Positions 54,308 to 61,773 of a stretch of DNA of 64,000 nt are shown in pieces (the first letter of the stretch is position 1; each line of letters begins with the position of its first letter). The stretch is from Rhodococcoides corynebacterioides (GTDB lineage Bacteria > Actinomycetota > Actinomycetes > Mycobacteriales > Mycobacteriaceae). The position numbers were made by a program, and so were the translations under genes. The stretch spans positions 1 through 64,000 of the forward strand of contig NZ_JABUBU010000015.1 in NCBI RefSeq assembly GCF_019834675.1. The letters run 5' to 3'. The notes beneath the pieces are model-generated. The model did no database searches and was not told the DNA's origin. It worked only from the letters and a program-made list of their open reading frames with translations.

Positions 54308-54910
54308 TCAGGCGGAGTCGGCGGACGGCCCGAGCGTGTCGACGACGACGCCCGCGACAGCCTTCATGGTCGTTCGGCGGTCCATCGCCGCCCGCTGGAT
54401 CCAGGTGAACGCCTCGGGTTCCGAGAGCGACTGCGACGTCATCAACAGGCCCTTGGCACGATCGATCAACTTGCGCGTGTCGAGACGGTCCTTGAGATCG
54501 GCGACCTCGCGCTCCAGCGCGGAGATCTCCGCGAAGCGGCTCGCCGCGAGCTCGACCGCGGGGACCAGGTCGGCCTTGGAGAACGGCTTGATCAGATAGG
54601 CCATGGCGCCCGCGTCGCGCGCACGCTCCACCAGTTCGCGCTGACCGAACGCCGTGAGGATCACGACGGGCGCGAGCCGTTCGGCGGCGATCTCGGACGC
54701 GGCGTCGATACCGTCGCGGCGCGGCATCTTGATGTCCATGATGACCAGATCCGGCCGCAACTCCCGAGCGAGGTCCACGGCGCGTTGACCGTCGGCCGCC
54801 TCGCCCACCACGTCGTAGCCTTCCTCGCGCAGCATCTCCACGAGGTCCAGGCGGATCAGCGACTCGTCCTCCGCCACGACCACCCGACGAGCCGGCGTCT
54901 CGGCGCTCAT
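54308..54910 (-). CDS. pdtaR: ANTAR response regulator PdtaR
   Basis: A 200-residue two-domain regulator orthologous to M. tuberculosis Rv1626. The receiver domain (1-125) has acidic pocket AEDESLIR, phospho-acceptor Asp in VIMDIKMPRRDG and Lys in PFSKADL. The C-terminal ANTAR RNA-binding domain (about 140-195) is DRAKGLLMTSQSLSEPEAFT. ANTAR proteins bind paired hairpins to prevent transcription termination. The partner kinase PdtaS is not in the window. ATG with GAGGGGGA upstream. Confidence 0.94.
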   Translation of the reverse strand: MSAETPARRVVVAEDESLIRLDLVEMLREEGYDVVGEAADGQRAVDLARELRPDLVIMDIKMPRRDGIDAASEIAAERLAPVVILTAFGQRELVERARDAGAMAYLIKPFSKADLVPAVELAASRFAEISALEREVADLKDRLDTRKLIDRAKGLLMTSQSLSEPEAFTWIQRAAMDRRTTMKAVAGVVVDTLGPSADSA

Positions 54911-54995
54911 CGCACTCCCCCTCGGGTCCGCCGACCGCCGCGTCGCGCCCGGGCACTGCGAGGGTACCGGTGCGTGTCGACCCGTCTCGATCTTC

Positions 54996-55001
54996 TACAC
55001 T
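54996..55001 (+). promoter_or_regulatory. -10 element of the tRNA gene
   Basis: TACACT, 31 nt upstream of the tRNA, fits TANNNT. The -35 is weak. Confidence 0.4.
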
Positions 55002-55031
55002 CGAACACCGCACCGCCTCCGCGGAGCACAT

Positions 55032-55108
55032 GCCCTCGTATCCCAATTGGCAGAGGAAACGGATTCAAAACCCGTGCAGTGTGAGTTCGAGTCTCACCGA
55101 GGGCACCA
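55032..55108 (+). tRNA. tRNA-Leu (anticodon CAA), short variable loop, CCA encoded
   Basis: A 77-nt cloverleaf: acceptor GCCCTCG / CGAGGGC (7 perfect pairs), T-stem GTGAG / CTCAC with TTCGAGT loop, D-loop with GG, discriminator A and encoded CCA. The anticodon loop TTCAAAA gives CAA (Leu UUG). It is unusual for leucine: the variable loop is 5 nt (class I form) instead of a long arm, and there are A31-C39 and C13-A22 mismatches. Anticodon TCA would need a stem that does not pair. The gene sits next to pdtaR. Confidence 0.8.
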
Positions 55109-55118
55109 CGATCCACCG

Positions 55119-55502
55119 TCACTCCAGCGTCCGCACGTCCAGTGAGAACGTGAACCCCGGGTCGCCGTCACGCATCGCGATCCGGATCACGTGACGCCCG
55201 GTCGTTCGGCAGCGCAACGTGATCGGGAACGCCACCGCCTGCTGTTCCCCGTTCAGATGTCCGACCACCGGCAGCACCGCGGTGTGCACCGGTTCGTCGC
55301 TCACGGTGTCCGACACCGAGACTCGCATCTCCCCCGGCACGCCGATGTCGTCCGGTCCCCGCTGGAGCAGCACCACCAGGTAGGCCTCCAGGCCGTGCGA
55401 CAGGTCGGGCAGCACACACCAGTCCCACACCGCACCGAGGACGTCGAGCTTGTCGTCGGCCCGGCGGGCGTAGTCGGCCAGGAAGGCTCCTGTCACGATC
55501 AA
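55119..55502 (-). CDS. DUF6941-like protein
   Basis: About 127 residues: IVTGAFLADYARRADDKLDV, VLLQRGPDDIGVPGEMRVSV and a C-terminal beta-rich segment. It resembles DUF6941 proteins, small beta-sandwich proteins often near mobile-element or toxin-like genes; function unknown. The TTG start at 55502 overlaps the upstream ImmA-like stop as TTGA and has GAGAGGGG upstream; GTG at 55496 is the alternative. Third gene of the XRE-ImmA-DUF6941 unit. Confidence 0.65.
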   Translation of the reverse strand: MIVTGAFLADYARRADDKLDVLGAVWDWCVLPDLSHGLEAYLVVLLQRGPDDIGVPGEMRVSVSDTVSDEPVHTAVLPVVGHLNGEQQAVAFPITLRCRTTGRHVIRIAMRDGDPGFTFSLDVRTLE

Positions 55503-55918
55503 GGTGCAACACCCCTCTCCACGATCCGTCGTTCGAGGTCGGTCAACGCGGCCAGACGGGACCGCACCGCGGCGACGTCCACCCACAGGTGCTCGGCGAG
55601 CTCCTCCAGGGATTCGGTGCCGCACCACCGCACGGCGTCGATCAACGCGTGCAGCGGCACCAGCCGGCGTGCCGCGATCTCCTCGACCACCTGTTCTTCG
55701 CGCCGACGTTGCCGCGCGTCCCCGACCGGGCGACCCCGCTCGAGGTGCACCAGCTCGTGCGCCAGAGTCGACCGCCGCGCGGCCTGTCCCAGATCTCGGT
55801 CCAGCCAGATCCGCCGGTCGACCAACGCCCCGTCGAATCCGGGGGCGAGCGAGTGCCGGGTCACGACCTCGACGGACGGGTCTGCGGCCACGGCCTGCCA
55901 CGGATCGTAGGAGTGCAC
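55499..55918 (-). CDS. ImmA/IrrE-family metallo-endopeptidase
   Basis: About 139 residues with the zinc-protease motif LAHELVHLERG (HExxH), preceded by IWLDRDLGQAARRSTLAHEL and followed by EEQVVEEIAARRLVPLHAL, which supplies the third ligand Glu. ImmA/IrrE proteases cleave XRE repressors, as in ICEBs1 and Deinococcus. GTG at 55918 (VVHSYDPWQAV) is preferred because HSYDPW begins homologous proteins; GTG at 55969 is possible. Directly downstream of the XRE gene. Confidence 0.82.
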   Translation of the reverse strand: MHSYDPWQAVAADPSVEVVTRHSLAPGFDGALVDRRIWLDRDLGQAARRSTLAHELVHLERGRPVGDARQRRREEQVVEEIAARRLVPLHALIDAVRWCGTESLEELAEHLWVDVAAVRSRLAALTDLERRIVERGVAP

Positions 55919-55991
55919 GACGCGAGTGTGCCGGGACGGTCCGACACCGACCGACCACCGACCGATCACTGTGCGGGGCGTCGGCCGGCCG

Positions 55992-56381
55992 TCAGCTCCC
56001 GGAGCGACGCGCGGCGTGCAGCTCGCTCACCGGCGGCGGTGCGTCGTCACGGTCGGCGGCGCGGGCCAGGCGTCGACCGATGGCCGTCAGCAGCTCGTCG
56101 TCGGTGAGAGCCGCCGCGCTCGCGGCCAGCTCGACCGTCGCGTCGACCTCGTCCGCCTGCAGGTACCCCGCCACCACGAGGGCCTCGACGGGATTGCGGC
56201 CGAAGTGTCGCGCCACCGCGATCACGCGATCCGCGCTCGGCGTGTTCTTCCCCAGTTTCCACCGTGACACCGACGCCGGATCCACCCCTGCGGCCCGCGC
56301 GATTTCCACCTGTGACGCCTTGTCGGTGACGCGGATCAGGTACTCCCACCACGTCTCCCCACCCCCGGACGACTGACTCAT
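55992..56381 (-). CDS. XRE-family helix-turn-helix repressor-like protein
   Basis: 129 residues: an N-terminal Cro/CI-type HTH (about 10-70; QVEIARAAGVDPASVSRWKL) and an acidic C-terminal helix-rich part (ELLTAIGRRLARAADRDD). It is probably the repressor of the local module and the likely ImmA substrate. ATG at 56381 is preceded by TAGTGT 7 nt upstream (leaderless). Divergent from the small HTH gene at 56514. Confidence 0.85.
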   Translation of the reverse strand: MSQSSGGGETWWEYLIRVTDKASQVEIARAAGVDPASVSRWKLGKNTPSADRVIAVARHFGRNPVEALVVAGYLQADEVDATVELAASAAALTDDELLTAIGRRLARAADRDDAPPPVSELHAARRSGS

Positions 56382-56388
56382 GGCGCGA

Positions 56389-56459
56389 ACACTACTGACA
56401 CGCACGCAACTCTTCTCGGAGTGTCGACGATTGCCCGAGCGCGATTGCGTGTGTACCTT
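56389..56459. promoter_or_regulatory. divergent promoters and operator-like repeats of the XRE/Cro pair
   Basis: Minus-strand -10 TAGTGT (56394-56389) serves the XRE gene. The plus-strand promoter -35 TTGCCC (56431-56436), 17-bp spacer, -10 TACCTT (56454-56459) serves the small HTH gene. Inverted copies ACACGCACGCAA (56398-56409) and TTGCGTGTGT (56445-56454) flank the control region; one lies inside the plus-strand spacer and the other just upstream of the minus-strand -10. Confidence 0.6.
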
Positions 56460-56513
56460 CCCTGTCGTCGCCGCAACACGTGCGGCACGGCCGACCGTTC
56501 GGGGGGATCGTCG

Positions 56514-56765
56514 ATGGCTGTCGTCAAGCTGGACAGAGCAGGGCTCGAGCGTCTGCGTCGCTACGCGGACATCATCACGGACGGCGAACTGGCCGCCCGC
56601 ATCGGGGTGGATCCGGCCACCGTCTCGCGCATCCTCAGCGGCAAGTGCGCACCGGGAACCAAGTTCATCGCCGGCGTCCTGACCGAGTTCGGATCGGACG
56701 CGTTCGGCGAGGTGTTCGTCGTGGCCGACGACGGCGTGGTCAGCGCGCGGGGAAGTGACGGATGA
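56514..56765 (+). CDS. small Cro-like HTH protein
   Basis: 83 residues with one HTH (about 18-40; DGELAARIGVDPATVSRILS), followed by GKCAPGTKFIAGVLTEFG and a short acidic end. Its recognition segment GVDPATVSR is almost identical to GVDPASVSR of the divergent XRE protein. ATG at 56514 has GGGGGGA upstream. The last 26 nt overlap the convergent tesB 3' end. Confidence 0.8.
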   Translation: MAVVKLDRAGLERLRRYADIITDGELAARIGVDPATVSRILSGKCAPGTKFIAGVLTEFGSDAFGEVFVVADDGVVSARGSDG

Positions 56766-57654
56766 GGCCCTCCTGGACCACCGTCGCCACCAGATCGCCA
56801 CTGCGGGAGAAGAATCGGCCGGTCGCCAGTCCGCGCGATCCCGCGGCGACGGGCGATTCCGTCGCATAGAGCATCCACTCGTCGAACCGGAACGGCCGGT
56901 GGAACCAGATGGAGTGGTTCACGGTCGCGGCCACGATGCGGTCGAAGCCCCAGGACAACCCGTGGGTGGTGATGATCGAATCGAGCACGGTGGTGTCGGA
57001 CGCGTACCCGAGGGTGGCGACGTGGAGCGACGGATCGTCCGGCAGCGGCCCGTCGGCCTTCATCCAGACCCGGTTGTGGTTCAGCCGCTCACCCGTGGAC
57101 TTCATGACCCACGCCGGATCGTTGGCGTAACGCATGTCGATGGGCTTGAGCGCCTCGACGAACATCCGCAGCCGGTCCTCGTACCCGTCGAAGTGGTTAC
57201 CGAGCGGCGGCAACTCCTCGGGGTAGGCGACCTCGGGCACGCTCACGCTGTGCTCGAGGCCCCCGCGGGAGTCCTGATAGGCGGCCAACATGACGAACAG
57301 CTCGTCGTCGTCCTGATACGCAGTGACCTGCCGGTTGGCGAACGCCCGCCCGTCGCGATGACGGTCGACGCGGTAGACGATGTCCCGCCCGACGTCACCG
57401 CCGCGGATGAAATGGGCGTTGATCGCGTGGACCGGTCGGCCGCCGTCGACCGTGCGGCCGGCCGCCACCAGCGCCTGCCCGATCAACTGGCCGCCGAACG
57501 TCCGACTGCCCACCTCCGCCGGGTGACGCCCGACGAACGTGTCGTCGCCGGTCTGCCTCAGATCCAGAATGTCGAGCAGAACGCTCAGGTCACGCGAACG
57601 TTCCTGCACGGCAGCGCGGTCCCCACCGCCCGCCGGCTCCCCCCGGTCGACCAC
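56740..57654 (-). CDS. tesB: acyl-CoA thioesterase II
   Basis: A 304-residue double-hotdog thioesterase: TFVGRHPAEVGSRTFGGQLI, HAINAHFIRGGDV (catalytic Asp/Gln region) and IWFHRPFRFDEWMLYATESP. Hydrolyses medium/long-chain acyl-CoA. GTG start directly follows the pyk stop, as in M. tuberculosis pykA-tesB1 (Rv1617-Rv1618). Length normal. Confidence 0.92.
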   Translation of the reverse strand: MVDRGEPAGGGDRAAVQERSRDLSVLLDILDLRQTGDDTFVGRHPAEVGSRTFGGQLIGQALVAAGRTVDGGRPVHAINAHFIRGGDVGRDIVYRVDRHRDGRAFANRQVTAYQDDDELFVMLAAYQDSRGGLEHSVSVPEVAYPEELPPLGNHFDGYEDRLRMFVEALKPIDMRYANDPAWVMKSTGERLNHNRVWMKADGPLPDDPSLHVATLGYASDTTVLDSIITTHGLSWGFDRIVAATVNHSIWFHRPFRFDEWMLYATESPVAAGSRGLATGRFFSRSGDLVATVVQEGLIRHFPAR

Positions 57655-59073
57655 TCAGCGGTCCTCTTCTCCGATTCGGTGCACGTGGATCAAGTTGGTG
57701 GAGCCTACCGTGCCGGGAGGCGCACCGGCGACGATGACCACCTGGTCACCGCGGTTGTAGCGGTCGAGCTGCAGCAGCGCCTTGTCCACCTCGACGACCA
57801 TCTCGTCGGTCGTGTCGACGAACGGCACGAGGAAGGTCTCCGTGCCCCACGTCAGGGCGAGCTGGCTGCGCACTTCCGGAATGGAAGTGAAGGCGAGCAG
57901 CGGAATGCGGGAGTGCAGGCGCGCCATTCGGCGCACCGTGTCTCCGGACTGCGTGAACGCCACCAGCGCCCGCGCGTCCAGGCGTTCGCCGATGTCGCGC
58001 GCCGCGTAGGAGATGACGCCGCGCTTGGTGCGCGGAATGTGGGACAGCTGCGGAACCGCGTCGCCCTCCATCTCGACGGTCTCGACGATCCGCGCCATGG
58101 TGCGCACCGTCTCCATCACGAACTTGCCGACGCTGGTCTCGCCGGACAGCATCACCGCGTCCGTGCCGTCGAGCACGGCGTTCGCGACGTCGGAGGCCTC
58201 GGCGCGGGTGGGGCGGGAGTTCTCGATCATCGACTCGAGCATCTGCGTCGCGACGATGACGGGCTTGGCGTTGGCGCGGGCGATCTGGATGGCGCGCTTC
58301 TGCACCAGCGGCACCTGCTCGAGCGGCAACTCCACACCGAGGTCGCCGCGGGCGACCATCACGGCGTCGAACGCGAGGACGATGGCCTCGAGGTTGTCGA
58401 CGGCCTCCGGCTTCTCGAGCTTGGCGATCACCGGCACCCGGCGGCCCACGCGGTCCATGACCTCGTGCACCAGTTCGATGTCCGCCGGCGAACGCACGAA
58501 GGACAGTGCGATGAAGTCGACGCCGAGCTTCAGCGCGAATTCGAGATCGGCGACGTCCTTCTCGGACATGGCCGGGACCGAGACGTTCATGCCCGGCAGG
58601 GACACGCCCTTGTTGTTGCTGACCGGACCGCCCTCGACCACGCGACACACGACGTCGTTGCCCTCGACACCGGTCACCACCAGGCCGACCTTGCCGTCGT
58701 CGACCAGCAGACGGTCACCCGGCTGCGCGTCCTGCGCCAGCTCCTTGTAGGTGGTCGAGACGCGATCGTGGGTGCCGACGCACTCCTCGACGGTGATGCG
58801 CACCTGCTCGCCGTTGGCCCAGGTGGTCCGCTCGTCCGCGAACCGGCCCAGCCGGATCTTGGGGCCCTGCAGGTCCGCCAGGATGCCGACGGCCTTGCCG
58901 GTGGCGTTGGACGCGGCGCGCACGCGCTGGTAGTTCGCCTCGTGATCGGCGTGGTCACCGTGGCTGAAGTTCAGCCGGGCCACGTCCATTCCGCTCTCGA
59001 CGAGTTCCTTGATCTTCTCGTCGCTGGCGGTGGCAGGTCCCAGGGTGCATACGATCTTCGTCCGTCGGCTCAC
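57655..59073 (-). CDS. pyk: pyruvate kinase
   Basis: A 472-residue glycolytic enzyme: RRTKIVCTLGPATASDE, MDVARLNFSHGDHADH, VIAKLEKPEAVDN (catalytic Lys), VMVARGDLGVELPLE and the C-domain ending NLIHVHRIGEEDR. The GTG start is 7 nt after a TAGGCT -10 (leaderless). tesB follows immediately, probably co-transcribed. Confidence 0.96.
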   Translation of the reverse strand: MSRRTKIVCTLGPATASDEKIKELVESGMDVARLNFSHGDHADHEANYQRVRAASNATGKAVGILADLQGPKIRLGRFADERTTWANGEQVRITVEECVGTHDRVSTTYKELAQDAQPGDRLLVDDGKVGLVVTGVEGNDVVCRVVEGGPVSNNKGVSLPGMNVSVPAMSEKDVADLEFALKLGVDFIALSFVRSPADIELVHEVMDRVGRRVPVIAKLEKPEAVDNLEAIVLAFDAVMVARGDLGVELPLEQVPLVQKRAIQIARANAKPVIVATQMLESMIENSRPTRAEASDVANAVLDGTDAVMLSGETSVGKFVMETVRTMARIVETVEMEGDAVPQLSHIPRTKRGVISYAARDIGERLDARALVAFTQSGDTVRRMARLHSRIPLLAFTSIPEVRSQLALTWGTETFLVPFVDTTDEMVVEVDKALLQLDRYNRGDQVVIVAGAPPGTVGSTNLIHVHRIGEEDR

Positions 59074-59086
59074 GCGTCTCAGCCTA
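59074..59086 (-). promoter_or_regulatory. pyk leaderless promoter -10
   Basis: Minus strand TAGGCTGAGACGC lies immediately before the GTG start and is nearly identical to the polA promoter at 48284-48296. Confidence 0.6.
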
Positions 59087-59182
59087 GTCCTACCCGGACC
59101 CGGTTCTCCATCGCCGCGCGCTCGCTATGTACGGACAAACGAGGCTACCGACGAGTAGTTCATTCCGCCGCTGCGTGCCGTT

Positions 59183-59196
59183 GGGACAACGGTCCC
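59183..59196 (-). terminator. hairpin after the TM2 protein gene
   Basis: GGGAC-CGTT-GTCCC begins two bases after the stop. It is short and lacks a U-tract. Confidence 0.4.
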
Positions 59197-59198
59197 GA

Positions 59199-59924
59199 TC
59201 AGGGCCGCAACAGGCGTCCGTTGCCGTCGCGCGGCGAGCCGGCCAGAACGACGATGCCGTCCACCAGGCACCACACCCAGCCGATGGCGAGCAGGGGCAG
59301 GCCGAACACGATGCCGATGATCGTCAGACACAGCAGGACGCCGACGACGAACACCGACAGCTGCGCGATCGCGATCGCGTTGGTTCCCATGTAGAACCGG
59401 CCGATACCGAGCGGCAACGCCGCGAGCAGCGGCACCAGCTGCAGCAGGCCGGCCACCACCTTCGACTTCTCGCCGTACGGCTCACCGGTCTGCTGGTGAC
59501 GGCCGTAGGGGGCGGCCCGATCGACCCAGCCGCCGAACGCGGCGGGGCCGGGATGCTGCGGGAAGGACGGCTGCCCGTACTGCTGGCTCCCGAACTGCTG
59601 GGTCCCGTACTGCTGTGTCCCGTACTGCTGGGTCCCGTACTGCTGGGTCCCGTACTGCTGACTGTCGGGGGGCGACGGGTACGACGGATACGCCTCCGAC
59701 CCCGGGCCCTCGCCGAAGCTGGCGTTGACGTTCCATCCCGGCCCCGATCCGCCCGCCGGCGGCGCGCCGTCGTTGGACGTGGGGTGACCCGCACCGGTCG
59801 TCCCGGCGGAGCCGGAACCGGTGGTGCCGGTCGGGTCACCGGGGGCTGCCTTGCGTAGGTCCGGGCGGTACAGGTGGGTGTCCTGCGTCTCGTCCGGTCG
59901 GTACCGGTCGTACGGCTCGGTCAC
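59199..59924 (-). CDS. TM2-domain protein with QQYGT repeats
   Basis: 241 residues. Residues 1-140 are a low-complexity Gly/Ser/Pro/Gln region with five tandem QQYGT/QQFGS repeats (about 90-115). Residues about 155-235 are a TM2 domain, with two membrane helices separated by a short loop (GIGRFYMGTNAIAIAQLSVF and IIGIVFGLPLLAIGWVWCLV). Function unknown. The GTG start overlaps the lgt stop as GTGA. Position between lgt and pyk matches mycobacterial Rv1615/Rv1616. Confidence 0.88.
   Translation of the reverse strand: MTEPYDRYRPDETQDTHLYRPDLRKAAPGDPTGTTGSGSAGTTGAGHPTSNDGAPPAGGSGPGWNVNASFGEGPGSEAYPSYPSPPDSQQYGTQQYGTQQYGTQQYGTQQFGSQQYGQPSFPQHPGPAAFGGWVDRAAPYGRHQQTGEPYGEKSKVVAGLLQLVPLLAALPLGIGRFYMGTNAIAIAQLSVFVVGVLLCLTIIGIVFGLPLLAIGWVWCLVDGIVVLAGSPRDGNGRLLRP
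59577..59660 (-). repeat. 15-bp tandem repeat encoding QQYGT
   Basis: About five and a half units of CCCGTACTGCTGGGT (plus strand) with a few substitutions, inside the TM2 gene. Each unit encodes one pentapeptide, so copy changes would stay in frame. Confidence 0.92.
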
Positions 59925-60943
59925 GGCTTCTCCTGTGTGGTCGAGGCCTCCGGGGTGGCGACCACGTCGGCCTTCGCGTCCGTGTCGTCCGTGTCGCCGG
60001 TGTGGGCCTTGTCGTCCGTCTCGCTCGTCTCGCTCGTGTCGGCGGCGTCCCGGCCCGGACCACGTCCGTCGCGGTCCTTCGTCACCAGCGTCGCCGGATC
60101 CTCGCGACCCTTGCGTGCCAACACGACGTACGCGGCGGCGAGCAGGAACACGATGCCGGAGGTGAAGGAGTTGACCCGGATCCCGCCGATCAGCGTCGCG
60201 TAGTCGGTCCGCATGAGTTCGATGACGAATCGACCCGCGCAGTACCCGGCGACGTACAGGGCGAACACGCGGCCGTGGCCGAGCCGGAAACGCCGGTCGA
60301 GAAGCACCAGCGCCAGCACCACGACCACGTTCCAGAGCAACTCGTAGAGGAACGTCGGGTGCACCACCCGTTCGACGAGTCCGGTCGAGACCCCCGCGAG
60401 GGTGTCCACGCGGCCGTTGGCGTCGACTCGCTGGTAGATCTCGAGACCCCACGGCAGGGTGGTCTCCCGGCCGTAGAGCTCCTGGTTGAAGTAGTTCCCG
60501 ATGCGACCGATGGCCTGCGCCAACAGGATCGGCGGAGCGACCGCGTCGCCGAACGCCGGCAGCGGTATGCCGCGTCGACGACACGCGATCCAGGCGCCGA
60601 CGCCGCCGAGCAGCACCGCACCCCAGATGCCGAGGCCGCCCTGCCAGATCTTCAGGGCGTCGATCGGGTTGCCGCCCTCGCCGAAGTACGTGGGCGCGTC
60701 GGTGATCACGTGGTACAGACGGCCGCCGATCAGACCGAACGGCACCGCCCAGACGGCGACGTCCAGCACGGTCCCCTTGTCGCCGCCGCGGGCGACCCAC
60801 CGGCGATCGCCCCACACGATGGCGACGACGATGCCGATGATGATGAACAGCGCGTAGGCGCGCAGTGCCAGCGGCCCGACGTACCAGACGCCCTGCGGCG
60901 GGCTGGGGATGTAGGCGAGGAACGACGTGGTTCCGGCGGTCAT
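59921..60943 (-). CDS. lgt: prolipoprotein diacylglyceryl transferase
   Basis: A 340-residue membrane enzyme adding diacylglycerol to lipobox cysteines. It shows the Lgt signature GRIGNYFNQELYG, HPTFLYELLWN and seven transmembrane segments, starting with LRAYALFIIIGIVVAIVWG. The C-terminal 65 residues are a charged Asp/Thr-rich cytoplasmic tail (TSETSETDDKAHTGDTDDTD), as often in actinobacterial Lgt. ATG overlaps the trpA stop (ATGA). It would process the receptor at 52775-54112. Confidence 0.95.
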   Translation of the reverse strand: MTAGTTSFLAYIPSPPQGVWYVGPLALRAYALFIIIGIVVAIVWGDRRWVARGGDKGTVLDVAVWAVPFGLIGGRLYHVITDAPTYFGEGGNPIDALKIWQGGLGIWGAVLLGGVGAWIACRRRGIPLPAFGDAVAPPILLAQAIGRIGNYFNQELYGRETTLPWGLEIYQRVDANGRVDTLAGVSTGLVERVVHPTFLYELLWNVVVVLALVLLDRRFRLGHGRVFALYVAGYCAGRFVIELMRTDYATLIGGIRVNSFTSGIVFLLAAAYVVLARKGREDPATLVTKDRDGRGPGRDAADTSETSETDDKAHTGDTDDTDAKADVVATPEASTTQEKP

Positions 60944-61773
60944 CGGGTCGACTCCGCTGCCGATCGCACGCCGCGGGCGAGTTCCTCGGTCAGCGCGGCC
61001 ACGGCGCCGGATCCGGCATCCACGGCGGACACCAGTGCGGACCCGACGATCACCGCGTCGGCGTAGGCGGCGATCTCGGCGGCCTGCTCACCCGACCGCA
61101 CGCCGAGGCCGATGCCGATCGGAATGTCGGAATGCACCCGGATGCGGGCGGCGAGTTCCGGCGCGGCCGACGACACGGCGTCCCGAGCTCCGGTGACGCC
61201 CATGGTCGACGCGGCGTAGACGAAGCCCGACGACGACTGCACGGTGCGCGAGAGCCGTTCCTCGGTCGACGACGGGGCGACGAGGAAGATGCGGTCCAGG
61301 TGGTGCTCGTCGGAGGCCTGCAGCCAGTCGCCCGCCTCGTCGGGAATGAGGTCAGGGGTGATCATGCCGAGGCCGCCGGCGGACGCGAGGTCGGCGGCGA
61401 AGCGGTCGACGCCGTACTTCATGACCGGGTTCCAGTAGGTCATGACCACGGCGCTACCGCCCGCGTCGGCGACGGCTTCGACGACCGTGAAGACGTCACG
61501 CACGCGGGCGCCGTTGCTCAGCGCGGTCCCGGCCGCGGCGGCGATGGTGGGTCCGTCCATGACCGGATCGGAGTACGGCACGCCCACCTCGACGATGTCG
61601 CATCCGGACTCGACCAGCGCGCGCACCGCGTCCACGGACCCCGCGACCGTCGGGAACCCGGCCGGGAGGTAGCCGACCAGCGCCGCGCGCCCCTCGGCGC
61701 GGGTGGCCTCGAAGACGCCGTCCAGCCGGGCCGGTCCCGCGTGCACCGGAATGGGGGTGGGGGTCTCGCTCAC
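60940..61773 (-). CDS. trpA: tryptophan synthase alpha chain
   Basis: A 277-residue TIM-barrel enzyme cleaving indole-3-glycerol phosphate: [33 protein letters not shown] (catalytic Glu and Asp) and [12 protein letters not shown] (phosphate site). The GTG start overlaps the trpB stop (GTGA) and the end overlaps lgt. Forms the alpha2beta2 complex with TrpB. Confidence 0.96.
   Translation of the reverse strand: MSETPTPIPVHAGPARLDGVFEATRAEGRAALVGYLPAGFPTVAGSVDAVRALVESGCDIVEVGVPYSDPVMDGPTIAAAAGTALSNGARVRDVFTVVEAVADAGGSAVVMTYWNPVMKYGVDRFAADLASAGGLGMITPDLIPDEAGDWLQASDEHHLDRIFLVAPSSTEERLSRTVQSSSGFVYAASTMGVTGARDAVSSAAPELAARIRVHSDIPIGIGLGVRSGEQAAEIAAYADAVIVGSALVSAVDAGSGAVAALTEELARGVRSAAESTR

Noticed and set aside
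55032..55108. Reading the tRNA anticodon as TCA (selenocysteine or suppressor type)
   Set aside because: That register leaves the anticodon stem unpaired; the CAA register gives four of five pairs.
55032..56765. Complete prophage or integrative element at the tRNA
   Set aside because: No integrase, structural or conjugation genes and no duplicated tRNA 3' end in the window; only regulator-type genes are present.
56755..59394. 879-codon plus-strand ORF
   Set aside because: Mirror of tesB and pyk in another frame; no recognisable domain, whereas both minus-strand genes are full-length enzymes.
59577..59660. Regular short repeats resembling a CRISPR array
   Set aside because: Units are contiguous 15-mers without spacers and encode QQYGT in frame inside a real gene.
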